A DNA stretch of 64,000 nt from assembly GCF_003461955.1 (NCBI RefSeq), contig NZ_QTYB01000011.1, positions 16,613 to 80,612 of the forward strand, written 5' to 3'. The notes under the pieces are model-generated. The model saw nothing but the letters and a program-made list of their open reading frames with translations. It was not told the DNA's origin and searched no databases. The stretch is from Ruminococcus sp. AM36-2AA (GTDB taxonomy: Bacteria; Bacillota; Clostridia; Lachnospirales; Lachnospiraceae). The position numbers were made by a program, and so were the translations under genes. Shown here piece after piece: positions 48,696-57,689 of the stretch (the stretch's first letter is position 1; every line of letters begins with the position of its first letter).

Positions 48696-48738
48696 ATAAC
48701 GCCGGTGCGGGATTTTTGATATCCAGTACTGGCGTTAT
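48696..48738 (+). terminator. Terminator after the DUF6219-like gene
   Basis: ataacgccggt (48696-48706) and actggcgttat (48728-48738) pair with one G-T, followed by TTATTC. Confidence 0.7.
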
Positions 48739-48882
48739 TTATTCTACAGGGGCTTGGGGGTGTGGCCACCAAATAGTCAGTTCGCATTTCTTGTCAAAAG
48801 ACATCGGATCACAGTTCAGTACATCCATATAAAACTCTTTTCGTAGGATGCTTCGTCTGAATTCATCTGCAATCTCCGTCAT
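48739..48882 (-). other. Short unassigned frame, possibly a gene remnant
   Basis: The minus strand encodes 47 residues (M-T-E-I-A-D-E-F-R-R-S, later C-D-P-M-S-F-D-K-K-C) between the DUF6219-like terminator and the DUF4143 remnant. There is no clear ribosome binding site and I do not recognise it. Confidence 0.25.
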
Positions 48883-48889
48883 AATAAAA

Positions 48890-48926
48890 ATATCTCCATC
48901 ATTTCAAAAGAGAATGCTGGAGATAT
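48890..48926 (-). terminator. Terminator downstream of the DUF4143 remnant
   Basis: atatctcca (48890-48898) and tggagatat (48918-48926) form a 9-bp stem; on the minus strand TTTTTATTAT follows. Confidence 0.6.
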
Positions 48927-48936
48927 TTCGTCTTGC

Positions 48937-49212
48937 TTATTCTTGTAGTAACCAATCGGCTATATCGTAAATTACGATTCCTTCATAGCTATATTGGGGA
49001 TGTTTGGTTCTAGCAATAATCATTTTCGGATAAGCATCTCGAATCTGAAGCCGAGGAAAGCATTCTCTCTCAAATGTTTACTGCCCGGAAATGTTGTCGC
49101 TGATCTGAATATAAAACTTCTCGTTGCTTCTCTGAGCAACAAAGTCGATTTCCTTTTGATAGAGCTTGCCGGCATAAACATTATATGAAAATAGATCATA
49201 CGCTCTGTTTTT
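48937..49212 (-). pseudogene. C-terminal remnant of an AAA/DUF4143 ATPase
   Basis: The minus strand reads [18 protein letters not shown], then [10 protein letters not shown], an in-frame TAA, and continues [15 protein letters not shown] and [11 protein letters not shown]. This is the nuclease-like end of DUF4143 AAA ATPases. The N-terminal ATPase part is absent. It is therefore both truncated and interrupted. Confidence 0.78.
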
Positions 49213-49221
49213 TGCAATATT

Positions 49222-50773
49222 TTATCTTGCGAATTTATCATTGTAACGAATATGCATATCTTCCCAATCCATGAACAATACATAAAATACTTTCCCGTAT
49301 TGCGGGCTCTCTACAATTCTTCCATGATCAAGAACAGAAAAATAAGTTCCGTCAGCTTTTCGAAGATGAAAGTGAATATAGTCATTTTCATTGCCGTTGT
49401 CAATCTGTTCCCAGATACTTGATTCTATCTGTTGCTGTTCATCTTCACGAATCAAGTTGCGAAAACTTTTCTCAGTAAGTCTGAACAGTTCATCTATATC
49501 TTTATATCCGGACATATGAAGAAATTCATCATTTGCAAAAATTAGTTCATCATCTTTTTTGTCAGCTCTGTATATGATGAATGCACCTGGAAGATGTTCA
49601 GAGATATCCTTGAATGCGAATCCAAGTTGTTTGCGGGCACCTGACCGAAGTCCTTCTCTGTAGGCCATACATCCATTTTTTCCATGAAGCTTTATTTCAT
49701 AAAGAGCGGCATCTGCGCAGCGCATGAGTTGTGAACGATTGGATGCAAATGTTGGATATTCTGCATATCCTAGAGAAATATAAAATACATGTTCCTTACC
49801 ATGGTATGAGAATGATTTAGGAAGTTTGGTGAATTTCTGCAGCTGTATATCTGCTTCTGCAAAGGTACAATTTGGTAAAAGAATGCAGAATTCGTCACCA
49901 CCATTTCTTCCGAGTAATGCATCGGATGGGAAAAAAGTCTTCATGCTGTCTGCAAGATTCTTTAGTGCCCTGTCTCCGTAATTATGTCCATAGATATCAT
50001 TAATAAACTTGAAATCATCGATATCAAGGAGCGCAACCACAAAATGTGTTTTTGGATTTTTTTGAATCATTTTTTCTGCAAATTCATCAAATCCATAGCG
50101 GTTATAAATATTTGTAAGAGAATCTGTGCGCGCCAGTATCTGAAACTTTTTCTTATGTTCTTTTGCTACTAACCATACTCTGGTAAGAACTGACAGGAGA
50201 AGGCTTATTGTAAGAAAAATTCCGATGATGATTATCAGCAATGTGGCATTTCTCCATCCACTTTTAGGAGTTACTTCAAATTTCCAGTTTTCGTCTCCTA
50301 TTGTAAATGTATAAGAAACAGGACGATTTATTTGCCCATCTGATTGATAAACCACTTTATAAGTATCACTCCATGGAGCGTCTGTTTTTGAAATTTTGTA
50401 TTCGTATCCAAAATTTGAAAGTGCACTGATTGAATCTGAAAAAATATCCGGAACACGCAGGATAAATATCTGTAACAACACCATTAGGAGCGAGCTGTAC
50501 ACTTTCAATAGAATCAGACATAAGATTTCCTGCAATTGTTTCAAACTGACGGATTTCGCCATCTTCACTTATTAAGATTTGCTTCAAGGTATCTGTGATC
50601 TCAATTCCATTTGTAATTTCATTCTTTATTTGTTCGCCATAGGTGGCTACGTTTAATTGTGCTGTTATGTGTCTCTGCTCTTTTTCGTGGGTGTCTGTTT
50701 TGTATACAATCAAACTAATAAGGCATATGCCCAGTAAAAAAGTGATAAGAGGCACAAGTGTTTTCTTTTTCAC
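49222..50773 (-). pseudogene. Membrane CHASE-GGDEF-PAS protein, frameshifted by an internal deletion
   Basis: The 5' part starts at GTG 50773 with one membrane helix (L-I-T-F-L-L-G-I-C-L-I-S-L-I-V-Y) and the first half of a CHASE-like sensor. At about 50460 it jumps into another frame: Y-P-A is followed by what should be L-R-V-P-D-I-F-S in the second frame. Roughly 60-70 residues of the sensor appear missing. The rest has a second helix, a diguanylate cyclase domain (G-R-N-G-G-D-E-F) and a PAS-like C-terminus. The catalytic part is intact but has no proper start. It would have made c-di-GMP, the ligand of the riboswitch at 57374. Confidence 0.8.
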
Positions 50774-50936
50774 TTGGTTCACCTCATTTTGTCCATGGGA
50801 ATTATTATAATAAAGCATTATATCACAGAAGTTGAAAAACAGAATAAGTTTTATGAAAAAGACGAACTGTGCAAAATCTTTATACATCTATGACAGAAGA
50901 ATGTATATCGATAGGGATTTGTGAAATCTATATATT

Positions 50937-51155
50937 TTAAGAAGGAGCCTTGGAATCATCATAAATATCCTGTATTTTTGCTTTTACAGCTTTACGACGT
51001 TTTTCTGTATCAGAAGGTACGTGGTGGAGCCATGCAAGATATCCTGAGCGAGAGACACCTAAAAATTTCAACATTCCGGAGACGGAAACCCGGCGTCCAG
51101 CCTTTTTGACAGCTTCCGTCTTCTCAGACACTTCAAGATAAATGGCTTCCGTCAT
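50937..51155 (-). pseudogene. IS3-family orfB, 3'-truncated
   Basis: Only the first ~70 residues remain: the HTH-like start (L-G-V-S-R-S-G-Y-L-A-W) before the DDE core, breaking off at D-I-Y-D-D-S-K. Its ATG overlaps the orfA stop (ATGA). No catalytic D-D-E residues are left. Confidence 0.75.
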
Positions 51156-51435
51156 TTTCCCAGAATGTTGATTGCTTTTTTTAACACATCAAGTGTATCT
51201 TGGGCATCACGTAATTCACGTCTGAGACGGGCAATTCCTTCTGCTCATCAGATGCATAATTACCAGAACCACGAACAGGAATATCACCTGATTCCCGGAA
51301 GTCTTTCAGACATTTTGTTAATGTGCTGTATCCGATGCCAAGATTTTCTGCACATCCACGTACTCCGAGATCTTTGTGATCCTGATAGTACTGGACTGCA
51401 TCAAGTTTAAATTGTTTGTCATGTTGCTTTGCCAT
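51152..51435 (-). pseudogene. IS3-family orfA with a one-base frameshift
   Basis: M-A-K-Q-H-D-K-Q-F-K-L-D-A-V opens a typical IS3 OrfA. AAGGAGGATCTC precedes the ATG. After Q-K-E near 51243 one base is missing; in the shifted frame the normal end follows (A-R-L-R-R-E-L-R-D-A, L-K-K-A-I-N-I-L-G-K). Confidence 0.75.
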
Positions 51436-51590
51436 ATGAGATCCTCCTTCAGCATGCCTCTATTGTATCATGCTTATGTGTATTTGGAATTTCTCATTTT
51501 GGTTTGTACTATTTATATTCTAGCACCAGAGGTTGAAGCCAGAAAGTAGAAGGAAATGGAAGAATAATTGTGAAAAGAGAGTGTGAATTA

Positions 51591-51639
51591 TTGACTAGAG
51601 CCTCTCCTGATGGTATATTTAGATTACCCAACGGGTAAT
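51591..51639 (+). promoter_or_regulatory. Promoter and operator of the HigBA-type module
   Basis: TTGACT (51591-51596), a 17-bp spacer and TATATT (51614-51619) are followed by the dyad ATTACCC-AAC-GGGTAAT (51623-51639), a likely antitoxin operator over the start site. Confidence 0.75.
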
Positions 51640-51657
51640 TTGAAAAGGAGGACAAAC

Positions 51658-52016
51658 GTGTAGCTACTATACAATAACAGCAAAGTCAGAAACAATGTAC
51701 CGATTTAAAGACTGCAAAAAAATTGTTTGGCGGGAATGCTGCATTAGCAACCAGCCTATTTGCCCGAATAAATGCTATGCAGCAGGCGAGTGTAATTAAG
51801 GATATAGTAATGATGCCGACGTTTCATTTTCATAAGTTGAGTGGCAATATGGATGGATTTTTTGCTATAGATGTAAAAACGAGAAGAGATCCATGGCGTA
51901 TTATTATTCAGCCATTAGATGAGAATGAAGAACCTTATGATCCTTGTAATATTGATGAAATTGCTGGTGTGGTTAGAATTGTTGAAGTAAAGGAGGTAAG
52001 TAACCATTATGAGTAA
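51658..52016 (+). pseudogene. HigB/RelE-type toxin with a damaged 5' end
   Basis: AAAGGAGG leads to GTG 51658, but the next codon is TAG. Around 51690 a single base appears lost, since the N-terminal residues (L-L-Y-N-N-S-K-V-R) and the body (C-T-D-L-K-T-A-K-K-L-F-G-G-N) are in different frames. From 51723 the frame is open and encodes the conserved core (A-T-S-L-F-A-R-I-N, F-H-F-H-K-L-S-G, F-A-I-D-V, W-R-I-I-I). Its end overlaps the antitoxin by 8 bp. Toxins of this family cleave mRNA at the ribosome; this one is probably inactive. Confidence 0.7.
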
Positions 52017-53088
52017 TTATATTGAATATAATGATAAGATTGCTTTTCATCCTGGATACTATATCAAAGAAATCATTGAAGAAAGTGGACTTTCTCAGAA
52101 AGATTTTGCAAAACGATTAGATACCACGCCAAAGAATTTAAGTATTCTGGTACGTGGGGAGCAAAGATTATCAATCGATATAGCCATGAAATTATCTCGA
52201 ATGTTAGGGACTAGTGTTGACTACTGGCTGAATCTTCAGAAGAGCTATGACGCTTTGATTGCTGAGTTTGAATCATCCAAGGAATTAGAGCAGGAAAGAA
52301 GAATTTTCAAGTACTTTCAGTACACATATTTCAGAGAGAATTTTGGATTGCCTGATCTTCCGAGAAAAACAAATGAGCAGATTAAGTGCCTACGTGAATT
52401 TTTAAATGTTGCATCATTATCTGTTTTTACAAAGCAAAATATGACAGTTAGTTTCCGAAGTGCATCTGAGGATATGAAAGAGACTAATACTGCCAGAGCA
52501 AATGCAATGGTTCAGATCGCAATTAATCAGGCACTGAAGATAGAAGCACCTAAGTTTGACAAAAAGAAGTTTGAAAAAGCTGTTGATTATGCATTGACAT
52601 TAACGACACAGCATGGTGATTTTTATCCACTGATTAGGAAGGCCTTTGAAGATGCGGGAGTAATATTCGTAATACTTCCAAATCTTCCGGGTTCAGGAAT
52701 AAATGGTGCAACCAAGAAGATTGGGCAGAATGTAATGCTGATGGTGAATGACAGACGTTTCTATTCAGATACATTTTGGTTTACTCTGTTCCATGAGATT
52801 GGCCATATTATTAATGGTGATTATGGAATTACGTTTGAAAATGAGCACGCTGGACAGGAGGATGCAGCAGATAAATATGCGGAAGACAAATTGATCCCTC
52901 CGGGAGAATATGAGGCTTTCGTTAGAATGAATGAGTTTAGCGAAAATGCTATCCGCAGATTTGCTGAAAGAATTGACAGAGATCCGGGTATTGTCCTTGG
53001 CCGCTTGCAAAATGATCAGATTGTTCCATTTACAAATGTTGCACTGTCAAAAGCATTAAAACACAAATACAAAGTAATAACATCATAA
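52009..53088 (+). CDS. higA: HigA-type antitoxin fused to an ImmA/IrrE metallopeptidase
   Basis: The protein has 359 residues. Residues 10-75 are an XRE/HigA helix-turn-helix (H-P-G-Y-Y-I-K-E, S-Q-K-D-F-A-K-R-L). The C-terminal ~170 residues are an ImmA/IrrE zinc peptidase with H-E-x2-H in L-F-H-E-I-G-H-I-I-N and the downstream G-R-L-Q-N-D. AGGAGG-like spacing precedes the ATG inside the toxin 3' end. The HTH would bind the dyad at 51623; the peptidase could remove a regulator or the antitoxin itself under stress. The gene is intact although the toxin gene is not. Confidence 0.88.
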   Translation: MSNYIEYNDKIAFHPGYYIKEIIEESGLSQKDFAKRLDTTPKNLSILVRGEQRLSIDIAMKLSRMLGTSVDYWLNLQKSYDALIAEFESSKELEQERRIFKYFQYTYFRENFGLPDLPRKTNEQIKCLREFLNVASLSVFTKQNMTVSFRSASEDMKETNTARANAMVQIAINQALKIEAPKFDKKKFEKAVDYALTLTTQHGDFYPLIRKAFEDAGVIFVILPNLPGSGINGATKKIGQNVMLMVNDRRFYSDTFWFTLFHEIGHIINGDYGITFENEHAGQEDAADKYAEDKLIPPGEYEAFVRMNEFSENAIRRFAERIDRDPGIVLGRLQNDQIVPFTNVALSKALKHKYKVITS

Positions 53089-53104
53089 AGAAGTATATAA
53101 CTTG

Positions 53105-53137
53105 AGGTCGTCTACCGTTATCCACGATAGATGGCCT
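53105..53137 (+). terminator. Terminator after higA
   Basis: aggtcgtcta and tagatggcct (53105-53114, 53128-53137) pair with two mismatched or G-T positions; TATTTTTTT follows. Confidence 0.7.
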
Positions 53138-53355
53138 TATTTTTTTATCCATTTGGGGAGAAAGGAGGTGAAAGCGATTGGAGGAATTTAAGGCGCATCA
53201 ATGAGGCTGACTTTGTGTGCACCATCATTTGGTACCGCACGCAGTACATGAATTATATTATCCTGGGAATCGCTGAATTCATGTTAGTAGGCGTATTGGC
53301 TGCAGGAGCATTTGTCCTGGCATTGGAGTCAGAAGTGAGAAACTGGCAGTGCTGA
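53131..53355 (+). CDS. Possible small membrane protein, start uncertain
   Basis: The open frame encodes I-N-E-A-D-F-V-C-T-I-I-W-Y-R-T then one long membrane helix (I-I-L-G-I-A-E-F-M-L-V-G-V-L-A-A). The ATG at 53131 lies inside a terminator, whereas a good site (AAAGGAGGTG) sits before a TTG at 53179 in another frame whose reading L-E-E-F fits before R-R-I-N-E-A. A one-base shift near 53190 would join them, so the gene may be broken. Family not recognised. Confidence 0.35.
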   Translation: MALFFYPFGEKGGESDWRNLRRINEADFVCTIIWYRTQYMNYIILGIAEFMLVGVLAAGAFVLALESEVRNWQC

Positions 53356-53768
53356 TGAGAGGATACCTGCAATCTATGAAGGTAAATCTGAGAGAAATTA
53401 TTCACTATATTGACGAGTCAACACTTGAAAAAGCGAAGAACGAAAAAGTTCAAAAGCAAGAGTCTCCTTCAAAGATGTCAAAAGACGTAGAGGAGTCTGT
53501 TGATAAGATGATCTCCAATCGTATGAGCAAAGCATATTCTGAATGGAAATCAAATCAAGATACACAGCCATTTAATGAAAATATAGAGAAGGAATACCAG
53601 AAGCTTTTGGAAACACTGTCTCCGGAACAAGAGGAAGTGCTTACGAAGTATTGTGATGAAATATTTGCCAGCGGAGCAGAGACAGAAGAGTTTTTCTATC
53701 GCCTGGGTATAAAGGATGGACTGAGATTAAAAAGTACGGTAAAATCTGTATTAGAAATGATGTCGTGA
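53355..53768 (+). CDS. Unrecognised charged helical protein
   Basis: About 137 residues, highly charged, with no membrane segment. The second half (L-S-P-E-Q-E-E-V-L-T-K-Y, F-F-Y-R-L-G-I-K-D-G-L-R-L) resembles small Firmicute proteins of the DUF6809-like kind, but this is a weak match from memory. Start codon choice (53349, 53355 or 53376) is unclear; no strong ribosome binding site is seen. It lies between the possible membrane protein and the LysR gene. Confidence 0.5.
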   Translation: MRGYLQSMKVNLREIIHYIDESTLEKAKNEKVQKQESPSKMSKDVEESVDKMISNRMSKAYSEWKSNQDTQPFNENIEKEYQKLLETLSPEQEEVLTKYCDEIFASGAETEEFFYRLGIKDGLRLKSTVKSVLEMMS

Positions 53769-53795
53769 AATCGGAATTTGGAGGGAACAAAAAAT

Positions 53796-54674
53796 ATGGA
53801 ATTAAGACTATTGCGCTATTTTCTGACGGTGTCAAAAGAACAGAGCTTTACAAAAGCAGCAGAACAATTGCATATTACCCAGCCAACGCTATCCAGACAA
53901 ATGGCGGCATTTGAAGAGGAGCTTGGAGTAACATTATTTATTCGAAGCGGGAAGAAAATTTCGCTTACTGAAGAGGGGATTTTATTAAAAAGGCGTGCCC
54001 TGGAGATCCTTAATCTTGAGGAAAAAACACTTGAGGAACTGAAAGGAAAAGAAGATGTTGTAGAGGGAAATATAACCATTGGATGCGGTGAATTTGCAGC
54101 GGTGGAGACATTGGCGGAGATATGTAAAACATATAAAGAAAAATACCCGCTGGTTCAGATTGTATTGCATACTGCAACAGCAGATGCAGTGTATGAGATG
54201 ATGAACAAAGGACTTGTAGATATTGCATTATTCATGGAACCGGTGGACACCGAAGGGCTGGATTATATCCGGATCACAGATTGCGATCACTGGTGTGTTG
54301 GAATGCGGCCGGATGATCCGCTGGCAGAAAAAGAGTTTATAAGAAAAGAAGATCTTATTGGAAAACCATTGATCCTGCCGGAAAGAGTAAATGTTCAAAG
54401 TGAACTTGCCAATTGGTTTGGAAAAGACTTTTCGAAACTGCAGATTGCTTTTACAAGTAATCTTGGAACGAATGCCGGAGTTATGGCAGCAAATGGACTG
54501 GGCTATCCGGTATCCATCGAAGGTGCTGCAAAGTATTGGCGGGAGGATATTCTTGTACAGCGAAGAATTTCTCCTGAAATCACAACAAGTACTGTGATTG
54601 CCTGGAGACGAAACATTCCATATTCTCTGGCGGTCAGTAAAATGATAGAAGAAATAAATGCTTTTCAGGCATAG
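53796..54674 (+). CDS. LysR family transcriptional regulator
   Basis: The protein has 292 residues. The N-terminal HTH starts M-E-L-R-L-L-R-Y-F-L and contains S-F-T-K-A-A-E-Q-L-H-I-T-Q-P-T-L-S-R. A two-lobed effector domain follows from about residue 90. ATG 53796 follows GGAGGG; the frame from 53778 is not needed. It is on the same strand and 130 bp upstream of the flavodoxin gene, a hairpin lying between. It probably regulates the flavodoxin/decarboxylase/reductase genes downstream. Confidence 0.9.
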   Translation: MELRLLRYFLTVSKEQSFTKAAEQLHITQPTLSRQMAAFEEELGVTLFIRSGKKISLTEEGILLKRRALEILNLEEKTLEELKGKEDVVEGNITIGCGEFAAVETLAEICKTYKEKYPLVQIVLHTATADAVYEMMNKGLVDIALFMEPVDTEGLDYIRITDCDHWCVGMRPDDPLAEKEFIRKEDLIGKPLILPERVNVQSELANWFGKDFSKLQIAFTSNLGTNAGVMAANGLGYPVSIEGAAKYWREDILVQRRISPEITTSTVIAWRRNIPYSLAVSKMIEEINAFQA

Positions 54675-54716
54675 AATGGAATTCAATATAAGCATTAGAC
54701 ATAATAAAAATATCAG

Positions 54717-54769
54717 GTATAAAATAGATGTATAAGAGAAATTCAAATCTTATACATCTATTTTTATAC
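54717..54769. terminator. Long hairpin between the LysR and flavodoxin genes
   Basis: gtataaaatagatgtataaga (54717-54737) pairs with the complementary stretch at 54748-54769 with a single bulge. It is A/T-rich, with T-tract inside the right arm. Confidence 0.6.
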
Positions 54770-54800
54770 GAAAAATTCGCAAAGAAAGGGGATTTTTATT

Positions 54801-55271
54801 ATGAGTAAAAATTTAGTCGCATTTTTCAGTGCAAGCGGGACAACAAAAAAAGTAGCAGAAATGATTGCAGAGGAAGCAAAAGCGGATTTATTTGAGATTG
54901 AGCCAAAAGTTCCATATACAAAGGCTGATCTTGACTGGATGAATAAAAAATCCCGCAGTAGTGTGGAAATGAGTGATAAGAAATACAGACCGGAGATTAT
55001 GAAGAAAAAGATGGATATGAGTTCTTATGACGAGATCCTTCTGGGATTCCCAATCTGGTGGTATGTAGCTCCGACAATTGTCAATACATTTTTGGAAGCC
55101 TATGATTTCAGTGGCAAAAAGATTGTGCTCTTTGCAACATCCGGTGGAAGTGGATTCGGTAATACTGTAAAGGAATTACAGCCATCCGCACCGGATGCGG
55201 TTATCACAGAAGGCAGCCTGTTAAACCGTGGAACAAAACAGGAAATCAGTGAGTGGGTAAAATCTTTATAA
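54801..55271 (+). CDS. Flavodoxin
   Basis: The protein has 156 residues. The FMN phosphate loop F-S-A-S-G-T-T-K-K lies at about residues 9-17, and aromatic contacts appear in P-I-W-W-Y-V-A-P and A-T-S-G-G-S-G-F-G-N. Length is normal for short flavodoxins. AGAAAGGGGA precedes the ATG. It heads a cluster with a carboxymuconolactone-decarboxylase/cupin protein and a broken aldo/keto reductase, and serves as a one-electron or hydride donor. Confidence 0.9.
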   Translation: MSKNLVAFFSASGTTKKVAEMIAEEAKADLFEIEPKVPYTKADLDWMNKKSRSSVEMSDKKYRPEIMKKKMDMSSYDEILLGFPIWWYVAPTIVNTFLEAYDFSGKKIVLFATSGGSGFGNTVKELQPSAPDAVITEGSLLNRGTKQEISEWVKSL

Positions 55272-55299
55272 ATAACAGTGCTATGGAGGTATACAGAAA

Positions 55300-56067
55300 A
55301 TGGGAAAAATAATACAGACAGCAGGAAGAAATGCACTTGGTGAATTTGCACCGGAGTTTGCACATTTTAACGATGATGTCCTTTTCGGTGAAAACTGGAA
55401 TAACCAGGATATTGACGTAAAAACAAGAAGTATCATCACAGTGGTTGCTCTGATGGCTTCCGGAATTACAGATTCTTCTTTAAAATATCATCTTCAAAAT
55501 GCAAAAAATCATGGTGTAACACAAAAAGAGATTGCCGCAGTAATCACACATGTCGCATTTTATGCAGGATGGCCAAAAGCATGGGCTGTTTTCAATCTTG
55601 CAAAGGAAGTGTGGGAGACAGGCGAAGGAGATTTGCCATACGAAGAGGAAGCGATGCGGGCGCATGCAAAAGAGATGGTATTTCCAATTGGTGCACCAAA
55701 TGATGGTTTTGCACAGTATTTTTCTGGCAGAAGTTTTCTTGCACCGATTTCCACTTCTCAGGTTGGCATTTTCAACGTGACATTTGAACCCGGATGCAGG
55801 AATAATTGGCATATTCATCATGCAAAAAGCGGTGGCGGGCAGATCTTAGTATGTGTAGCCGGCCGAGGGTTTTATCAGGAAGAAGGCAGGGATGCGGTAG
55901 AAATGAAACCGGGTGACTGTATTAACATTCCGGTAGATGTAAAGCACTGGCATGGGGCCGCTCCGGATGAATGGTTTTCCCATCTGGCAATTGAGGTGCC
56001 GGGAGTGGATTGTTCCAATGAGTGGTGTGAGGCGGTATCGGAGAAAGAGTACGCTGGATTAAGATAA
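55300..56067 (+). CDS. Carboxymuconolactone decarboxylase domain fused to a cupin
   Basis: The protein has 255 residues. Residues 1-110 form an AhpD/CMD-like helical domain (T-R-S-I-I-T-V-V-A-L-M-A, H-V-A-F-Y-A-G-W-P-K-A). Residues 150-250 form a cupin with N-N-W-H-I-H-H, P-G-D-C-I-N-I-P and K-H-W-H-G-A. The usual AhpD C-x2-C is absent, so a peroxidase role is unlikely. GGAGGTA lies upstream, 28 bp after the flavodoxin gene. Fusions of this type are common beside flavodoxins and aldo/keto reductases; substrate unknown. Confidence 0.88.
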   Translation: MGKIIQTAGRNALGEFAPEFAHFNDDVLFGENWNNQDIDVKTRSIITVVALMASGITDSSLKYHLQNAKNHGVTQKEIAAVITHVAFYAGWPKAWAVFNLAKEVWETGEGDLPYEEEAMRAHAKEMVFPIGAPNDGFAQYFSGRSFLAPISTSQVGIFNVTFEPGCRNNWHIHHAKSGGGQILVCVAGRGFYQEEGRDAVEMKPGDCINIPVDVKHWHGAAPDEWFSHLAIEVPGVDCSNEWCEAVSEKEYAGLR

Positions 56068-56077
56068 GGAGAGCACT

Positions 56078-56825
56078 ATGGAATACGGTAAACTCGGAAA
56101 TACAGATATAGAAGTGTCAAAATTATGTGTGGGCTGCATGAGTTTTGGGAAAGCTGGAACCATGCATGACTGGACGTTGGATGAAGCTGAAAGTGAGAAT
56201 GTTATCAAGCATGCACTTGATTTGGGATATAACTTTTTTGATACGGCAAATGGATATTCAGCAGGAACAAGTGAGGAATATTTAGGTAAAGCATTGAAGA
56301 AAAATGTAGCGAGAAATCAGGTTGTGATTGCATCCAAGGTATATTTTAATGAAGGTCGTTTATCAAGACAGGCAATCATGAGGGAAATAGATGGAACTCT
56401 GTCACGTCTTGGAACCGACTATCTTGATTTATATATCATCCATAGATTTGACTATGATACACCAATTGAAGAAACTATGGAGGCACTGCACGATCTGGTA
56501 AAAGCAGGAAAGGTCAGGGCACTTGGTGCATCTGCCATGTATGGATATCATACAGATAGTTAAACGTGTAGCGGAGCTTGCCGAAAAGTATAACTGCAAA
56601 ATGTCCCAGATAGCCATTGCATGGCAGTGGGCAAAGGGAATTCTATCGCCTATTATTGGGGCAACCAAAACGCAGTATCTGGATGATTCAGCCGGAGCAT
56701 TTGACATTAAATTAACTGCCGAAGACCTTGCATATCTTGAAGAGCCATATGTTCCACATGAGATAGTTGGTGCAATTGATAAAAACCCGGCGCAAGGTGT
56801 TATTTTGCTTGATGAAAAGAAATAA
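56078..56825 (+). pseudogene. Aldo/keto reductase with internal deletion and frameshift
   Basis: The 5' part is a normal AKR start (G-K-L-G-N-T-D-I-E-V-S-K, F-F-D-T-A-N-G-Y, A-S-K-V, Y-L-D-L-Y-I-I-H-R) up to A-S-A-M-Y-G-Y. At about 56550 it jumps, in another frame, to the 3' part (I-V-K-R-V-A-E-L-A-E-K-Y, I-A-W-Q-W-A-K, P-I-I-G-A-T-K). About 110-130 residues of the barrel are missing. AAGGAG precedes the ATG and the gene follows the CMD-cupin gene by 10 bp, so it was the third gene of the operon. Confidence 0.85.
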
Positions 56826-57373
56826 AGTTTCAGTAATCATAGAGTGTATGGATTCAATTCCATCGGTAAGACGTAATCCTATAAAATGTCTGTGATTCAG
56901 TTCTTTATCTTTGTTTTCTGTTCTCATACTCCTCCTTCCACTGAGACTATTCCTCCCTCCGGGAGTCCACGTATTTCAATATCGGCTGTCCCTTCCGATA
57001 TTAGAAATAGTGCTGTGAACACTTTCAGGTGGAACCAACAGACAAGTGAAACGTCTGTTATTGAGAGGGTATGGGGAGATCCCCATCAAGATAAATCCCA
57101 TAGGAGAACAGGATGCCAAACGGCAATACTGTTAAACATGGGTGGATCTTGCTCTTATTTGTATCCCTCTATATAACGAAACGCTCAGAGGCTGTTTTAC
57201 AGTGGGGGGAAAAGAAAAAATATCAAAAAAATGTTGAACGGAATGTATTAAATGTAATTGACTACTTATACAACTATACCAAGATAAAAAAATATACAGA
57301 TTTTCTATCCAATATTATTGACGTGTAAAAAACTTCATGGTATTTTTATTTTGGGAAAAATGAAAATTATTTT
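56826..57373. other. Region without a recognisable gene
   Basis: About 550 bp between the broken reductase and the riboswitch. A hairpin aatatcgg/ccgatatt lies near 56973-56997 and another, aacagac/gtctgtt, near 57037-57061. Short frames exist (for example 57113-57328) but none has a convincing start site or family resemblance. It may contain degraded mobile DNA. Confidence 0.4.
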
Positions 57374-57456
57374 AAAGGCAAACCTGTTGAAAGGCAGGGG
57401 CGCAAAGCCAGAAGGGACTAAAGTCAGAAAGCTTGACCATGTCAGCCGGTTGCCAC
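57374..57456 (+). ncRNA. Cyclic di-GMP-I (GEMM) riboswitch aptamer
   Basis: The conserved GEMM-I landmarks appear in order: AAAGGCAAACC, GAAAGG, GGGGCGCAAAGCC, GGACTAAA, then GCCGGTTGCC. It is followed by about 100 nt and an intrinsic terminator (57557-57589), then the hybrid kinase gene at 57690. Control by transcription termination in response to c-di-GMP is expected; whether the ligand turns the gene on or off cannot be told by eye. Confidence 0.85.
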
Positions 57457-57556
57457 TGTTTCCATATCAACATAATATATGGAAAAGATGTTTGAACAGA
57501 AGAGATTCCGATACCTTTTATACTATATAGATGTGTGATTTAAAAAAATATAATAG

Positions 57557-57589
57557 GGACACTGGCAGATTTTGGCAAGTGTCCTTTTT
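57557..57589 (+). terminator. Terminator downstream of the c-di-GMP riboswitch
   Basis: ggacact (57557-57563) pairs with agtgtcc (57578-57584), extended by an inner gcca/tggc pairing, followed by TTTTT. It is 100 bp before the kinase ATG. Confidence 0.75.
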
Positions 57590-57689
57590 GTATGCAAAAA
57601 TGGGTAACAAAACTAGCAGGGACAGGTTTTCTGTATACAGATAAAAGCAGGATGAAGAAGGCATAAGACGGAGAGAGGACTTTAAAAAA

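Noticed and set aside
53816..54746. Antisense frames in the LysR gene
   Set aside because: Opposite-strand shadows of a clear LysR gene.
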